From positions 1-39,141 of the forward strand of contig JBEEOW010000032.1 of the NCBI GenBank assembly GCA_041191405.1: a DNA stretch of 39,141 nt, given 5' to 3'. The DNA comes from JBEEOW01 sp041191405 (lineage in GTDB: Bacteria; Bacteroidota; Bacteroidia; Cytophagales; UBA9547). Shown here one piece after another: positions 33,323 through 39,141 of this stretch. Position numbers and translations under genes: made by a program. Position 1 is the first letter of the stretch; the number at the start of each line of letters is the position of its first letter. The notes below the pieces were generated by a model. The model ran no database searches. It saw only the letters and a list, made by a program, of their open reading frames with translations, and was not told the origin of the DNA.

Positions 33323-33757
33323 TTAAGAGTTTGCTGCAGCACTAAATTTCATACTAAGTTGCTTTTCCTTTCTGTACAAAGGACGAGTTTCAATCACATT
33401 TCCTCGTTTGTCAACAAAGTTCATGATGTTGTTTTCTTGGTCATCAATCATATACACATCTTCAGTAGTTTCAAAACCTGAATTTTTAATTTCAACTTTT
33501 GCTTTTTGAAGTTCAAGATTTAAAGTTTTCTTTTTACTTGCATAAAGTAATTTCTGAGATTCAAATTCACTTTCAAGTGCATCTAATTGTGATAGGGCTT
33601 CAAAGTATTGCTCTTTGGTTTGAGCCTTTTCTTCTTGGTCAAACTCCATTGTGAAAGTTTTCACAGTTTTGTCGTAAGCCATTGCTTCGAGATTATCAAT
33701 AATCTCATGAGGTTGTAGATTCTTACCTTCAAAAAGGTTTTTTTGGATAACTGCCAT
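33323..33757 (-). CDS. Early coiled-coil hypothetical protein
   Basis: 144 residues. A coiled coil covers about residues 45-90 (LSQLDALESEFESQKLLYAS). The C-terminal part (VYMIDDQENNIMNFVDKRGN) is beta-like and acidic. It is tightly clustered with the gene at 32513. No family is recognised. Confidence 0.55.
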   Translation of the reverse strand: MAVIQKNLFEGKNLQPHEIIDNLEAMAYDKTVKTFTMEFDQEEKAQTKEQYFEALSQLDALESEFESQKLLYASKKKTLNLELQKAKVEIKNSGFETTEDVYMIDDQENNIMNFVDKRGNVIETRPLYRKEKQLSMKFSAAANS

Positions 33758-33771
33758 ATAATTGTGATTTA

Positions 33772-34341
33772 TTAATTATAATTAATTTTAGTTTCTGAAG
33801 TACCAGTAATATTTATAGAAATTTCATTAGTAGTAATTTCTATTTCTTTTCGTTTTAATGGGTATCTTTTTTGATTATATCCTAATGCATCAGTGTAATC
33901 AACAAGCATATAATCTTCAATTATCCCTTCTAAAAAACCTTTCCTTTCTCTTGCTGCCAAAATCCAGTTTTCTTGCGTTTCACTAGAAGTAATAATTTTG
34001 TATTTTTCGTACAATTCTTTAGAAAAAATTGATTTGTCTAAACAGAATTCAAACCAATTTTGTAAGAAATCCTTTTCAATTTTTAAATTACTTGCTAATA
34101 ATTCAAAATCATCAGTATCGAAATGAATGAAATATCCACCTTCCCTATTACCACCAATTTGTATTCTTAATTCATCAAAAATACCGACCCCAATTGCACC
34201 AAATTTTGCAATAAGAAGTTTTCTATATTTTGAGTGAGCTATTGGAAATAGAACATAATCAAGGTTTTGTTTTGGTAAAGCACCTCTTTTTTTCTTAATT
34301 GGTACATTATTAATTTCAGAATCAATACTTAAATCTTCCAT
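33772..34341 (-). CDS. Short DUF4373-like paralogue of the replication protein
   Basis: 189 residues, clearly homologous to the N-terminal domain of the 423-residue protein: AKFGAIGVGIFDELRIQIGG, EGGYFIHF, LLASNLKI, and the shared tail W-x-x-AARERK-x-F-x-EGI-x-x-YMLVD. It lacks the linker and DnaD-like region. It may compete for the same DNA site and so act as a copy-number or timing regulator, or form a heteromer. It lies upstream in the same leftward run. Confidence 0.65.
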   Translation of the reverse strand: MEDLSIDSEINNVPIKKKRGALPKQNLDYVLFPIAHSKYRKLLIAKFGAIGVGIFDELRIQIGGNREGGYFIHFDTDDFELLASNLKIEKDFLQNWFEFCLDKSIFSKELYEKYKIITSSETQENWILAARERKGFLEGIIEDYMLVDYTDALGYNQKRYPLKRKEIEITTNEISINITGTSETKINYN

Positions 34342-34659
34342 TATACTTTAATTGATTTACAAATTTCAAGGGAAACCCTCTCAGGTTAATGGGCGTTTCA
34401 ACTTATCTGACTAGCGGCTGTTCACAACACCTAAGCTCAAGCGACATCTTTAACAAACATTTTCGCATTATCAATCAATCCGTTTTCATACCTCGCAACC
34501 ACATTGATAATGCTACTTCTCTCTGTTTGTTTTGCCCCCATAACACCAACGAAGGTGTAGGTAACTGGTAGGAATAATTATTTTATATAGAGGTTAATCA
34601 AAAAATAATTATTACCTCGAATCATAAGCCGCTTGCTTATATTCGTATGGGGATATTTT
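34342..34659 (-). other. 318-base stretch without a confident gene; structured leader?
   Basis: The stretch contains an inverted repeat GCATTATCAAT (34464-34474) / ATTGATAATGC (34502-34512). It is visibly less AT-rich than its surroundings, and AACC-CTCTCA-GGTT pairs near 34373-34386. It may be the leader of the early operon, carrying a structured RNA, or hold the small frame at 34437-34541. The stretch 34650-34660 (TATGGGGATATTTT) faintly resembles the 12-bp motif but is not a match. Confidence 0.4.
34437..34541 (-). CDS. Possible 34-residue peptide
   Basis: The frame MGAKQTERSSIINVVARYEN then GLIDNAKMFVKDVA has normal amino-acid use for a small helical peptide. The inverted repeat at 34464/34502 lies inside it, so the stretch may be an RNA rather than a gene. 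The evidence for translation is weak. Confidence 0.3.
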   Translation of the reverse strand: MGAKQTERSSIINVVARYENGLIDNAKMFVKDVA

Positions 34660-34905
34660 CTATTGTTTACTAAATTTATTTAGTTCTTCTTTTGAAATCA
34701 TGTTTTTGCATCCCTTTGGGCCAACCTTTTTAGCTTTAATCAAACCAGCATCAATTGAATCTCTTATCTTTTGTCTTGAAAAGCCTGTTAGCTCACTTGC
34801 TTCTGTTACTGAATAATATTGTTTTTCAACATTATTAAGTTTCTTTGCTATTGCCAATATCGGAGCCAATTCTTCACGGATTATATTTCTTATATTTTCA
34901 CTCAT
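34660..34905 (-). CDS. Excisionase/MerR-like helix-turn-helix protein
   Basis: 81 residues. An N-terminal coiled helix is followed by YYSVTEASELTGFSRQKIRD, then AGLIKAKKVGPKG, the winged helix-turn-helix of the HTH_17/excisionase type. It overlaps the upstream gene by 4 bp. Such proteins bind attachment sites to direct excision or control early promoters. No integrase gene is in the window, so the excision role is only possible. Confidence 0.75.
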   Translation of the reverse strand: MSENIRNIIREELAPILAIAKKLNNVEKQYYSVTEASELTGFSRQKIRDSIDAGLIKAKKVGPKGCKNMISKEELNKFSKQ

Positions 34906-35135
34906 GCTGCATGATATTTTAAAATAAAACTTTCAAAATTTAAAACTTTAGTTTTAAAATTCTTTTCAAATTCAGCAATTGACATTTTAAAATAAATTGC
35001 CAAAAAACGCTTTTCAAGCTCAGTAATCTCCTTTGTTTTAACAATAAGCTTTAAACGATCCTTTGAAACCAAACATTCAGCTTTATCAGGATGCTTATAT
35101 TCGCTATAAAACTTCAATAACAATTCAAAATCCAT
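34902..35135 (-). CDS. Small hypothetical early protein
   Basis: 77 residues, helical and basic (KEITELEKRFLAIYFKMSIA; FEKNFKTKVLNFESFILKY). A possible weak HTH lies in the middle. It overlaps the excisionase-like gene by 4 bp, so is co-translated. Function is unknown. Confidence 0.55.
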   Translation of the reverse strand: MDFELLLKFYSEYKHPDKAECLVSKDRLKLIVKTKEITELEKRFLAIYFKMSIAEFEKNFKTKVLNFESFILKYHAA

Positions 35136-35138
35136 AGC

Positions 35139-35297
35139 TTAGTTACTTAATTGATTTATAGACAATCTACTCAAAGCCAAATCTTTAAAATTAGATTTCA
35201 AGTTTTTAGCAAAACATAGTTTCATTTGATTTTTTCTTAGTTCAATTGCAAAAGCTTTATCACATAAGAATTTGCTTTTTTCTAAAAACGTACACAT
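35139..35297 (-). CDS. 52-residue hypothetical early protein
   Basis: A frame of 52 codons exactly fills the gap between the genes at 34902 and 35312 (3 and 14 bp spacing), beginning MCTFLEKSKFLCDKAFAIEL. It is basic and helical. Close packing and lack of alternative coding support it. Function is unknown. Confidence 0.5.
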   Translation of the reverse strand: MCTFLEKSKFLCDKAFAIELRKNQMKLCFAKNLKSNFKDLALSRLSINQLSN

Positions 35298-35311
35298 ATA
35301 AATAGGAGATT

Positions 35312-35566
35312 CTAACATTCTGTACTGGAATTAGTAAGATTAAACATTGCAATAGCTTCAATCATTTCTGTAATTCGCTCATCAGTAGAGCGAAGCAGTA
35401 AAACTGTTGAAATTTTAGAGTTAAATTCAATAGAATTACAAGCTGGGTCAAATGCCACAAACATTGATTTATAGTTCTTTTTGGGTAAATATTGCTTTGC
35501 AAAAGCCACCCTACTTCTAAGATTTTCAATCTTTTGTTGTTTTTCGGTTTTGTTAAAAACAGCCAT
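35312..35566 (-). CDS. First gene of the early leftward operon
   Basis: 84 residues, mixed: a basic helical start (KTEKQQKIENLRSRVAFAKQ) then strands (MFVAFDPACNSIEFNSKIST; VLLLRSTDERITEMIEAI). Being the first gene leftward of the repressor switch, it corresponds in position to a Cro or early regulator, but no HTH is recognisable. It ends in TNSSTEC. Confidence 0.55.
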   Translation of the reverse strand: MAVFNKTEKQQKIENLRSRVAFAKQYLPKKNYKSMFVAFDPACNSIEFNSKISTVLLLRSTDERITEMIEAIAMFNLTNSSTEC

Positions 35567-35644
35567 AATTTTATTATTTTATCAATTTTTAAAACAAACC
35601 TTCAATATTTTAAAAGTTTTGTTTCAATATTGGCATACTCTTTG

Positions 35645-35652
35645 TATATTTG
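35645..35652 (+). promoter_or_regulatory. -7 box of the repressor promoter
   Basis: TATATTTG matches the Bacteroidota TAnnTTTG -7 consensus. A TTTG at 35618-35621 could be the -33 element, though the spacing of 23 bp is slightly long. The operator half-sites start right after it. Confidence 0.55.
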
Positions 35653-35687
35653 TTCACTGAATTAGTTCAGTGAAGTATTTCAGTGAA
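35653..35687. promoter_or_regulatory. Repressor operator with three 9-bp half-sites
   Basis: TTCACTGAA (35653-35661), TTCAGTGAA (35666-35674) and TTCAGTGAA (35679-35687) repeat every 13 bp. The first two make a perfect inverted repeat around TTAG. They lie in the 220-bp divergent region between the leftward early genes and the repressor, overlapping the start of the repressor transcript. This suggests cooperative autoregulation and a lysis-lysogeny type switch. Confidence 0.8.
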
Positions 35688-35785
35688 CTACTGTGGTGCA
35701 AATATTAAAGTTTACTTTCATTTAAACAAGTAAATTTATACATATTTTAAAGTTCAATTTAATATAAAAATATAAAATACTAAAA

Positions 35786-36262
35786 ATGAACAACATAGGG
35801 CAAAAATTATTTTCTCTCAGGAACGTAAATGGGAGGAAAGTTTCAGCAAAACTTGTTGCAGATAAATTAGGTAAAACTGTACAAGCAATTTATGGCTACG
35901 AAAAAGGTACTATAATACCTGACATTTTAGTCTTAAAAAAATTTGCAGAATTTTACAATGTACCATTAATAGAAATTGTAGGTTCTGATGAATACGAAGG
36001 TATAAGAGTTAGTGACATAGCTCAAAAACCTATCGAAAAAGAAGAAGACAAACCAAGCCAAGAAGTAACCCATATATCCACACAGATGTATGAAGAACTT
36101 AAAAAAGAACTTGATTACTTCAAAGAGAAATTAGACGAAGCAAATAGTACCATTAAACAGTTAGTCAGCATAATGGCTAACGGAGTGGGAAAGCTTGAGG
36201 GTAACACAGTACCAAGCTATTACGTACATAATTTAGCTCAATCAGCCTTAATAGTTGGCTAA
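35786..36262 (+). CDS. XRE-family (C1-like) repressor
   Basis: 158 residues. An N-terminal HTH_3 domain (~5-60: GQKLFSLRNVNGRKVSAKLV, then KTVQAIYGYEKGTIIP) binds DNA. A linker and a coiled-coil-like stretch (YEELKKELDYFKEKLDEAN, about 105-125) should dimerise it. No S24 peptidase domain is present, so induction would not be by RecA-stimulated self-cleavage. It is transcribed divergently from the early genes, with the three-half-site operator between, as in phage switches. Confidence 0.85.
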   Translation: MNNIGQKLFSLRNVNGRKVSAKLVADKLGKTVQAIYGYEKGTIIPDILVLKKFAEFYNVPLIEIVGSDEYEGIRVSDIAQKPIEKEEDKPSQEVTHISTQMYEELKKELDYFKEKLDEANSTIKQLVSIMANGVGKLEGNTVPSYYVHNLAQSALIVG

Positions 36263-36400
36263 TTAGTAAATTTTACGTAAATTGGGTTACCCATTTTGCT
36301 CTTACGTGGTGCAAAATATAGCTTAACAAATTGATTAACAACATTAAATGAAGGTTTTGTGCGAACCCCTTCGATTTCTAATCTTTATTAATAAAATATA
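36263..36400. other. Right boundary region of the element (possible attachment site)
   Basis: These 138 bases separate the phage repressor from a host-like secreted-protein gene. They include the small palindrome GGGT-TA-CCC (in AATTGGGTTACCCATTTTGC) and a phrase, GTGGTGCAAA, that also occurs at 35692 in the switch region. No integrase or tRNA is visible. The site may hold the attachment core or simply the repressor terminator and the next promoter. Confidence 0.3.
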
Positions 36401-38875
36401 ATGATTAACTCACTAATAAAAAAAATACTTAAGCTATTTATAATAAGCTTATTAACTAGCTTTACAGCTTATGCCCAAGTAGGGATTGGTACTACCGATC
36501 CTAAAAGTTCCTTGGAAATACAAGGGAGTTTAGGTTTTAAAGTAAACACTATTACCAGTGCCACCACTTTAGATGATACCTACCATGTGGTTTTATGTAA
36601 CAACGGACCTTATACGGTTACACTTCCTGCTGCTGCAGCAAATACAGGTAGAGTGTACCGTATTAAAAATATAGATGCTCAAAGTGATGTAATTACCATT
36701 GATGGGAATGGTTCCGAAACAATTGATGGTGCATTAACTTATGCCTTACAACCCTATCAATACTCCATTACTTTAATTAGCGATGGTGCCAATTGGCAAG
36801 TGATAGAGTTTTTTACTTCGGGGGTATCTCCAACGGCAAGTGCAGGTGCAGCTTTATCCGCAATATGTCAAAGTGAAACATCTGCCGCTATGGGTGGTTC
36901 TGTAGGCGGAAGTGCTACTGGGGGAACTTGGACAGGTGGAGCGGGAACATGGACAAACGCTACAAATCCATCTACAGCAACTTATACAGCAGGTGCATCA
37001 GAGTCTGGAAGTATCACCTTAACCTTAACCACCAGTGGAGGTTCATTTGGTACAACAACAGCTACAAAATCTATTACTGTAAATGCAGCCAATACCGCAG
37101 GTGCGGCATCCAGCACGCCAACACTTTGTATTAATACTGCTTTAACCAATATTACGCATACTACTACTGGAGCAACAGGAATCTCGAATAATGATGTTGC
37201 TGGAGCCAATGGCTTACCAGCAGGCGTAAAAGCAGTTTGGGCAAGCAATACGATAACAATAAGCGGAACTCCAACAGCAAGTGGTACTTTTGCTTACAGC
37301 ATACCCTTAACAGGCGGATGCGGAAGTGTAAATGCTACAGGAACCATAACCGTAACGGCAGCCAACACAGCTGGTGCGGCATCCAGTACGCCAACACTTT
37401 GTATCAATACTGCTTTAACCAATATTACGCATACTACCACTGGAGCTACAGGCATTGGAGCAGCAACAGGCTTACCAGCAGGTGTTACAGCAGCTTGGGC
37501 TAGTAATACCATCACTATTAGCGGAACTCCAACTGCCAATGGTACCTTTAATTATAGTATTCCTTTAACAGGCGGATGTGGAAGTGTAAATGCTACAGGA
37601 ACCATTACGGTAACAGCAGCCAATACCGCAGGTGCGGCATCTAGCACGCCAACACTTTGTGTTAATACAGCTTTAACCAATATTACACATACCACAACTG
37701 GTGCTACAGGAATAGGAACAGCCACAGGATTACCAGCAGGCGTTACAGCAGCATGGGCAAGTAATACCATTACCATTAGTGGTACGCCAACTGCAACTGG
37801 TACATTTAATTATAGTATTCCTTTAACAGGTGGTTGTGGAATTGTAAATGCAACGGGAACCATTACGGTAACAGCAGCTAATACAGCTGGTACAGCATCC
37901 AGCACGCCAACTTTAAATGTAAATACTGCTTTAACTGCTATTACGCATACTACTACTGGAGCTACAGGAATAGGAGCAGCCACAGGATTACCAGCAGGGG
38001 TTACAGCAGCATGGGCAAGCAATACCATTACCATTAGTGGTACACCTACTGCAAGCGGAACATTTAATTACAGCATACCATTAACAGGCGGTTGTGGTAG
38101 CGTAAATGCTACGGGAACTATTACGGTAACGGCAGCAGGTGGAAGTATTCCTGGTAATGCAACTTGTACTGGAGCTACCATCTCAGCAACTCCTTGTAGT
38201 TCTGTTAGCGGAGCTACTATTAATAATAATGTATCAACTACTTTAGGTACAGAATATAATTGGACAGGAGCAACTACAAGTGGTATGGCTAATACAAGCA
38301 CTACACAAGCAATTGTTGATATTGGTGGACAATGTTGGATGCGTTATAATATGAATACTACACCAAGTAATTTTAATCCTGTACCAACTTGGGTAAATAG
38401 TACAGATGTTGGTTGGAGTGGTGTTTATTCAGGAGGCTCCTTTAGCAATGAAGGTTTGTTATATCAATGGAAAGCAGCTATGAATAATAGTACTACAGAA
38501 AGAGCTCAAGGTATTTGTCCATCGGGTTGGCATATACCAAGCGATTGTGAGTGGATGTATTTAGAAAATACACTAGGGATGAATACTACTGACCAGCAAG
38601 CTACTGGTTGGAGAACTTCGGGAGATGTGGATTATGATTTATCTTCGGCTGTGTCTAGTGGTACAAATAATTCTGGGTTCTCTGGGCTTTTAGCAGGTTA
38701 CCGCGATACCGATGGTACGTTCGTCAGTCGCACGTCTTACGGCGACTGGTGGTCGTCTTCTGCTGCGGGTGCTACCACTGCTAGTTACCGCGGCCTGGGC
38801 ACAGGCCTCCGTGGCGTTTTCCGTTTCAGCAACTTTAAGGCGCACGGCTTTTCTGTTCGTTGCCTCAAGGATTGA
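36401..38875 (+). CDS. Secreted Ig-repeat/FISUMP protein, DGR target
   Basis: 824 residues. The signal peptide is ~1-25 (cleavage after TAYA), then the QVGIGTTDPKSSLEI motif common in Flavobacteriia surface proteins. A linker and four Ig-like repeats follow (residues 229-319, 320-405, 406-491, 492-577). From about residue 640 there is a FISUMP domain: GGQCWMRYNMNT, ICPSGWHIPSDCEW, then GFSGLLAGYRDTDG and WWSSSA. Its last ~60 residues are encoded by markedly GC-rich, NNY-rich codons, the sign of a DGR variable region. The C-terminus (FSVRCLKD) is the usual FISUMP end. It is probably a surface receptor-like protein; the ligand is unknown. Confidence 0.85.
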   Translation: MINSLIKKILKLFIISLLTSFTAYAQVGIGTTDPKSSLEIQGSLGFKVNTITSATTLDDTYHVVLCNNGPYTVTLPAAAANTGRVYRIKNIDAQSDVITIDGNGSETIDGALTYALQPYQYSITLISDGANWQVIEFFTSGVSPTASAGAALSAICQSETSAAMGGSVGGSATGGTWTGGAGTWTNATNPSTATYTAGASESGSITLTLTTSGGSFGTTTATKSITVNAANTAGAASSTPTLCINTALTNITHTTTGATGISNNDVAGANGLPAGVKAVWASNTITISGTPTASGTFAYSIPLTGGCGSVNATGTITVTAANTAGAASSTPTLCINTALTNITHTTTGATGIGAATGLPAGVTAAWASNTITISGTPTANGTFNYSIPLTGGCGSVNATGTITVTAANTAGAASSTPTLCVNTALTNITHTTTGATGIGTATGLPAGVTAAWASNTITISGTPTATGTFNYSIPLTGGCGIVNATGTITVTAANTAGTASSTPTLNVNTALTAITHTTTGATGIGAATGLPAGVTAAWASNTITISGTPTASGTFNYSIPLTGGCGSVNATGTITVTAAGGSIPGNATCTGATISATPCSSVSGATINNNVSTTLGTEYNWTGATTSGMANTSTTQAIVDIGGQCWMRYNMNTTPSNFNPVPTWVNSTDVGWSGVYSGGSFSNEGLLYQWKAAMNNSTTERAQGICPSGWHIPSDCEWMYLENTLGMNTTDQQATGWRTSGDVDYDLSSAVSSGTNNSGFSGLLAGYRDTDGTFVSRTSYGDWWSSSAAGATTASYRGLGTGLRGVFRFSNFKAHGFSVRCLKD
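37085..38131 (+). repeat. Four tandem Ig-like coding repeats
   Basis: Units at 37085-37357 (273 bp), 37358-37615, 37616-37873 and 37874-38131 (258 bp each) are highly similar at the DNA level (for example the AANTAG start and SGTPTA-GTF-YSIPLTGGCG end of each). The first is 15 bp longer, with an inserted SNNDVAG-like segment. High DNA identity suggests recent expansion and possible copy-number change by recombination. Confidence 0.9.
38695..38872 (+). other. Putative DGR variable region (VR)
   Basis: From GGTTACCGCGATACC onward the codons change from AT-ending, A-rich use to CGC, GGC, GTC, TAC, GAC, CTC and TTC. Runs such as TAC-CGC-GGC-CTG-GGC and GGC-GTT-TTC-CGT-TTC look like AAC/AAT template codons with adenines replaced at random. 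The segment falls at the C-terminal end of a C-type-lectin-like FISUMP fold and stops at the gene end, exactly where DGR variable regions lie. The template repeat and reverse transcriptase are not in the window. Confidence 0.75.
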
Positions 38876-38910
38876 TTTATTTTATATTTGATTTATTTAG
38901 GGCAAAAAAA

Positions 38911-39006
38911 ATGACATTAAAAGATAAAATAGAAATGCAAGCACAAGATACTACCCAAGTATATCTTCATCAAGAGGGTATATTTCCGCCCTTGTTGGTC
39001 TTATGA
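38911..39006 (+). pseudogene. DGR accessory-like frame interrupted after ~25 codons
   Basis: The frame MTLKDKIEMQAQDTTQVYLH then QEGIF looks like the beginning of a helical protein and starts 35 bp after the target gene, in the usual place for a DGR accessory gene. It runs straight into the REP-like palindromes (from TTTCCGCC) and stops at TGA 39004-39006 after 31 codons. It is probably a gene broken by the repeat insertion. The family is a guess; only the interruption is seen. Confidence 0.4.
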
Positions 39007-39068
39007 TCAACAAGTAATATAGATAAGCAAAAACATTTTCCGCCATTGTTGGTCTTATGACCAACAAT
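38983..39068. repeat. Two copies of a 32-bp REP-like hairpin
   Basis: Unit 1 (38983-39014) and unit 2 (39037-39068) both begin TTTCCGCC and form hairpins with loop TTAT: CTTGTTGGTC/GATCAACAAG and ATTGTTGGTC/GACCAACAAT. Changes keep pairing, so the structure is maintained. This is typical of REP elements mobilised by RAYT transposases. Confidence 0.7.
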
Positions 39069-39091
39069 TATAAAACAATGAATTTCGTGCT

Positions 39092-39139
39092 CTTCTGGAT
39101 TTGCAATCCAGAAGCCGTATCTAAGGATTTTTAATCCTT
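39092..39139. repeat. Two further palindromes at the right edge
   Basis: CTTCTGGATT-TGC-AATCCAGAAG (39092-39114) is a perfect 10-bp stem and AAGGATT-TTT-AATCCTT (39123-39139) a perfect 7-bp stem. They share the GGATT core and are spaced like a REP pair or the end of an IS200/RAYT-type element that continues beyond the window. Confidence 0.6.
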
Positions 39140-39141
39140 TA

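Noticed and set aside
34389..34571. Rightward 60-codon frame in the early leader
   Set aside because: It has an odd Ser/Cys/His composition, runs against the operon and coincides with the inverted repeat.
126..36262. Integrative conjugative element
   Set aside because: No relaxase, VirB4/TraG-type ATPase, coupling protein or Tra cluster was seen; the phage-type repressor, phage accessory proteins and wall hydrolases favour a phage.
36982..38301. A series of leftward frames of 74-88 codons across the secreted protein gene
   Set aside because: They are antisense shadows of the Ig-like repeats, with the same frame reappearing in each repeat, and have Val/Ala/Pro-rich translations without domain character.
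36401..38875. The surface protein as a phage tail-fibre gene of the same element
   Set aside because: It has a clear signal peptide, opposite orientation and lies outside the repressor, so a host or separate origin is more likely; a phage link cannot be fully excluded.

Overview
The window looks like a Bacteroidota (Flavobacteriia-like) genome. The DNA is AT-rich and start codons lack strong Shine-Dalgarno sequences. A TAnnTTTG-type promoter box is visible, one protein has a Lin1244/Lin1753-like (DUF4373) replication domain, and the surface protein at the right end carries the GIGTT motif and FISUMP domain typical of this phylum. All family names here come from motif recognition by eye; no database search was run.

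Positions ~126-36262 read as one mobile element, either a prophage or a phage-plasmid. Almost every gene runs leftward. The right end (35.8-29.3 kb) is the early side: a C1-like repressor with a triple-half-site operator, an excisionase-like HTH protein, two paralogous DUF4373 proteins, a DnaD-like replication protein, an Acb2/Tad1-like signal-sponge candidate and an iteron-like array that is a candidate origin. The middle (28.6-17.5 kb) holds small conserved phage proteins, a HicBA toxin-antitoxin pair, and an N6-adenine methylase, giant SNF2-type helicase and Dam-like methylase block resembling a split DarB antirestriction system. The left part (17.2-0.1 kb) is the probable virion module.

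The virion module is the most unusual part. I see no terminase, portal, tape measure, tail or baseplate gene. Instead there are about a dozen small proteins with one or a few membrane segments, two lytic transglycosylases (one membrane-anchored), a P9/FtsK-HerA-like ATPase and a 231-residue beta-rich capsid candidate. This suggests a tailless, membrane-containing phage of a lineage I cannot name. A complete type III restriction-modification cassette (9.2-13.45 kb) and a very AT-rich two-TM 'moron' (4.0-4.8 kb) interrupt the module. A perfect 12-bp motif (TTGGGGTATTTA) sits 50-70 bp before three leftward transcription units and probably marks a common regulon.

The left edge is cut by an IS3-like insertion sequence that truncates the last structural gene. 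To the right of the repressor, on the opposite strand, lies an 824-residue secreted Ig-repeat/FISUMP protein. Its last ~180 bp switch abruptly to GC-rich, NNY-codon sequence, the signature of a diversity-generating retroelement (DGR) variable region. The template RNA and reverse transcriptase would have to lie beyond the right edge. Just downstream, a small reading frame breaks off in a cluster of REP-like palindromes that runs to the end of the window.
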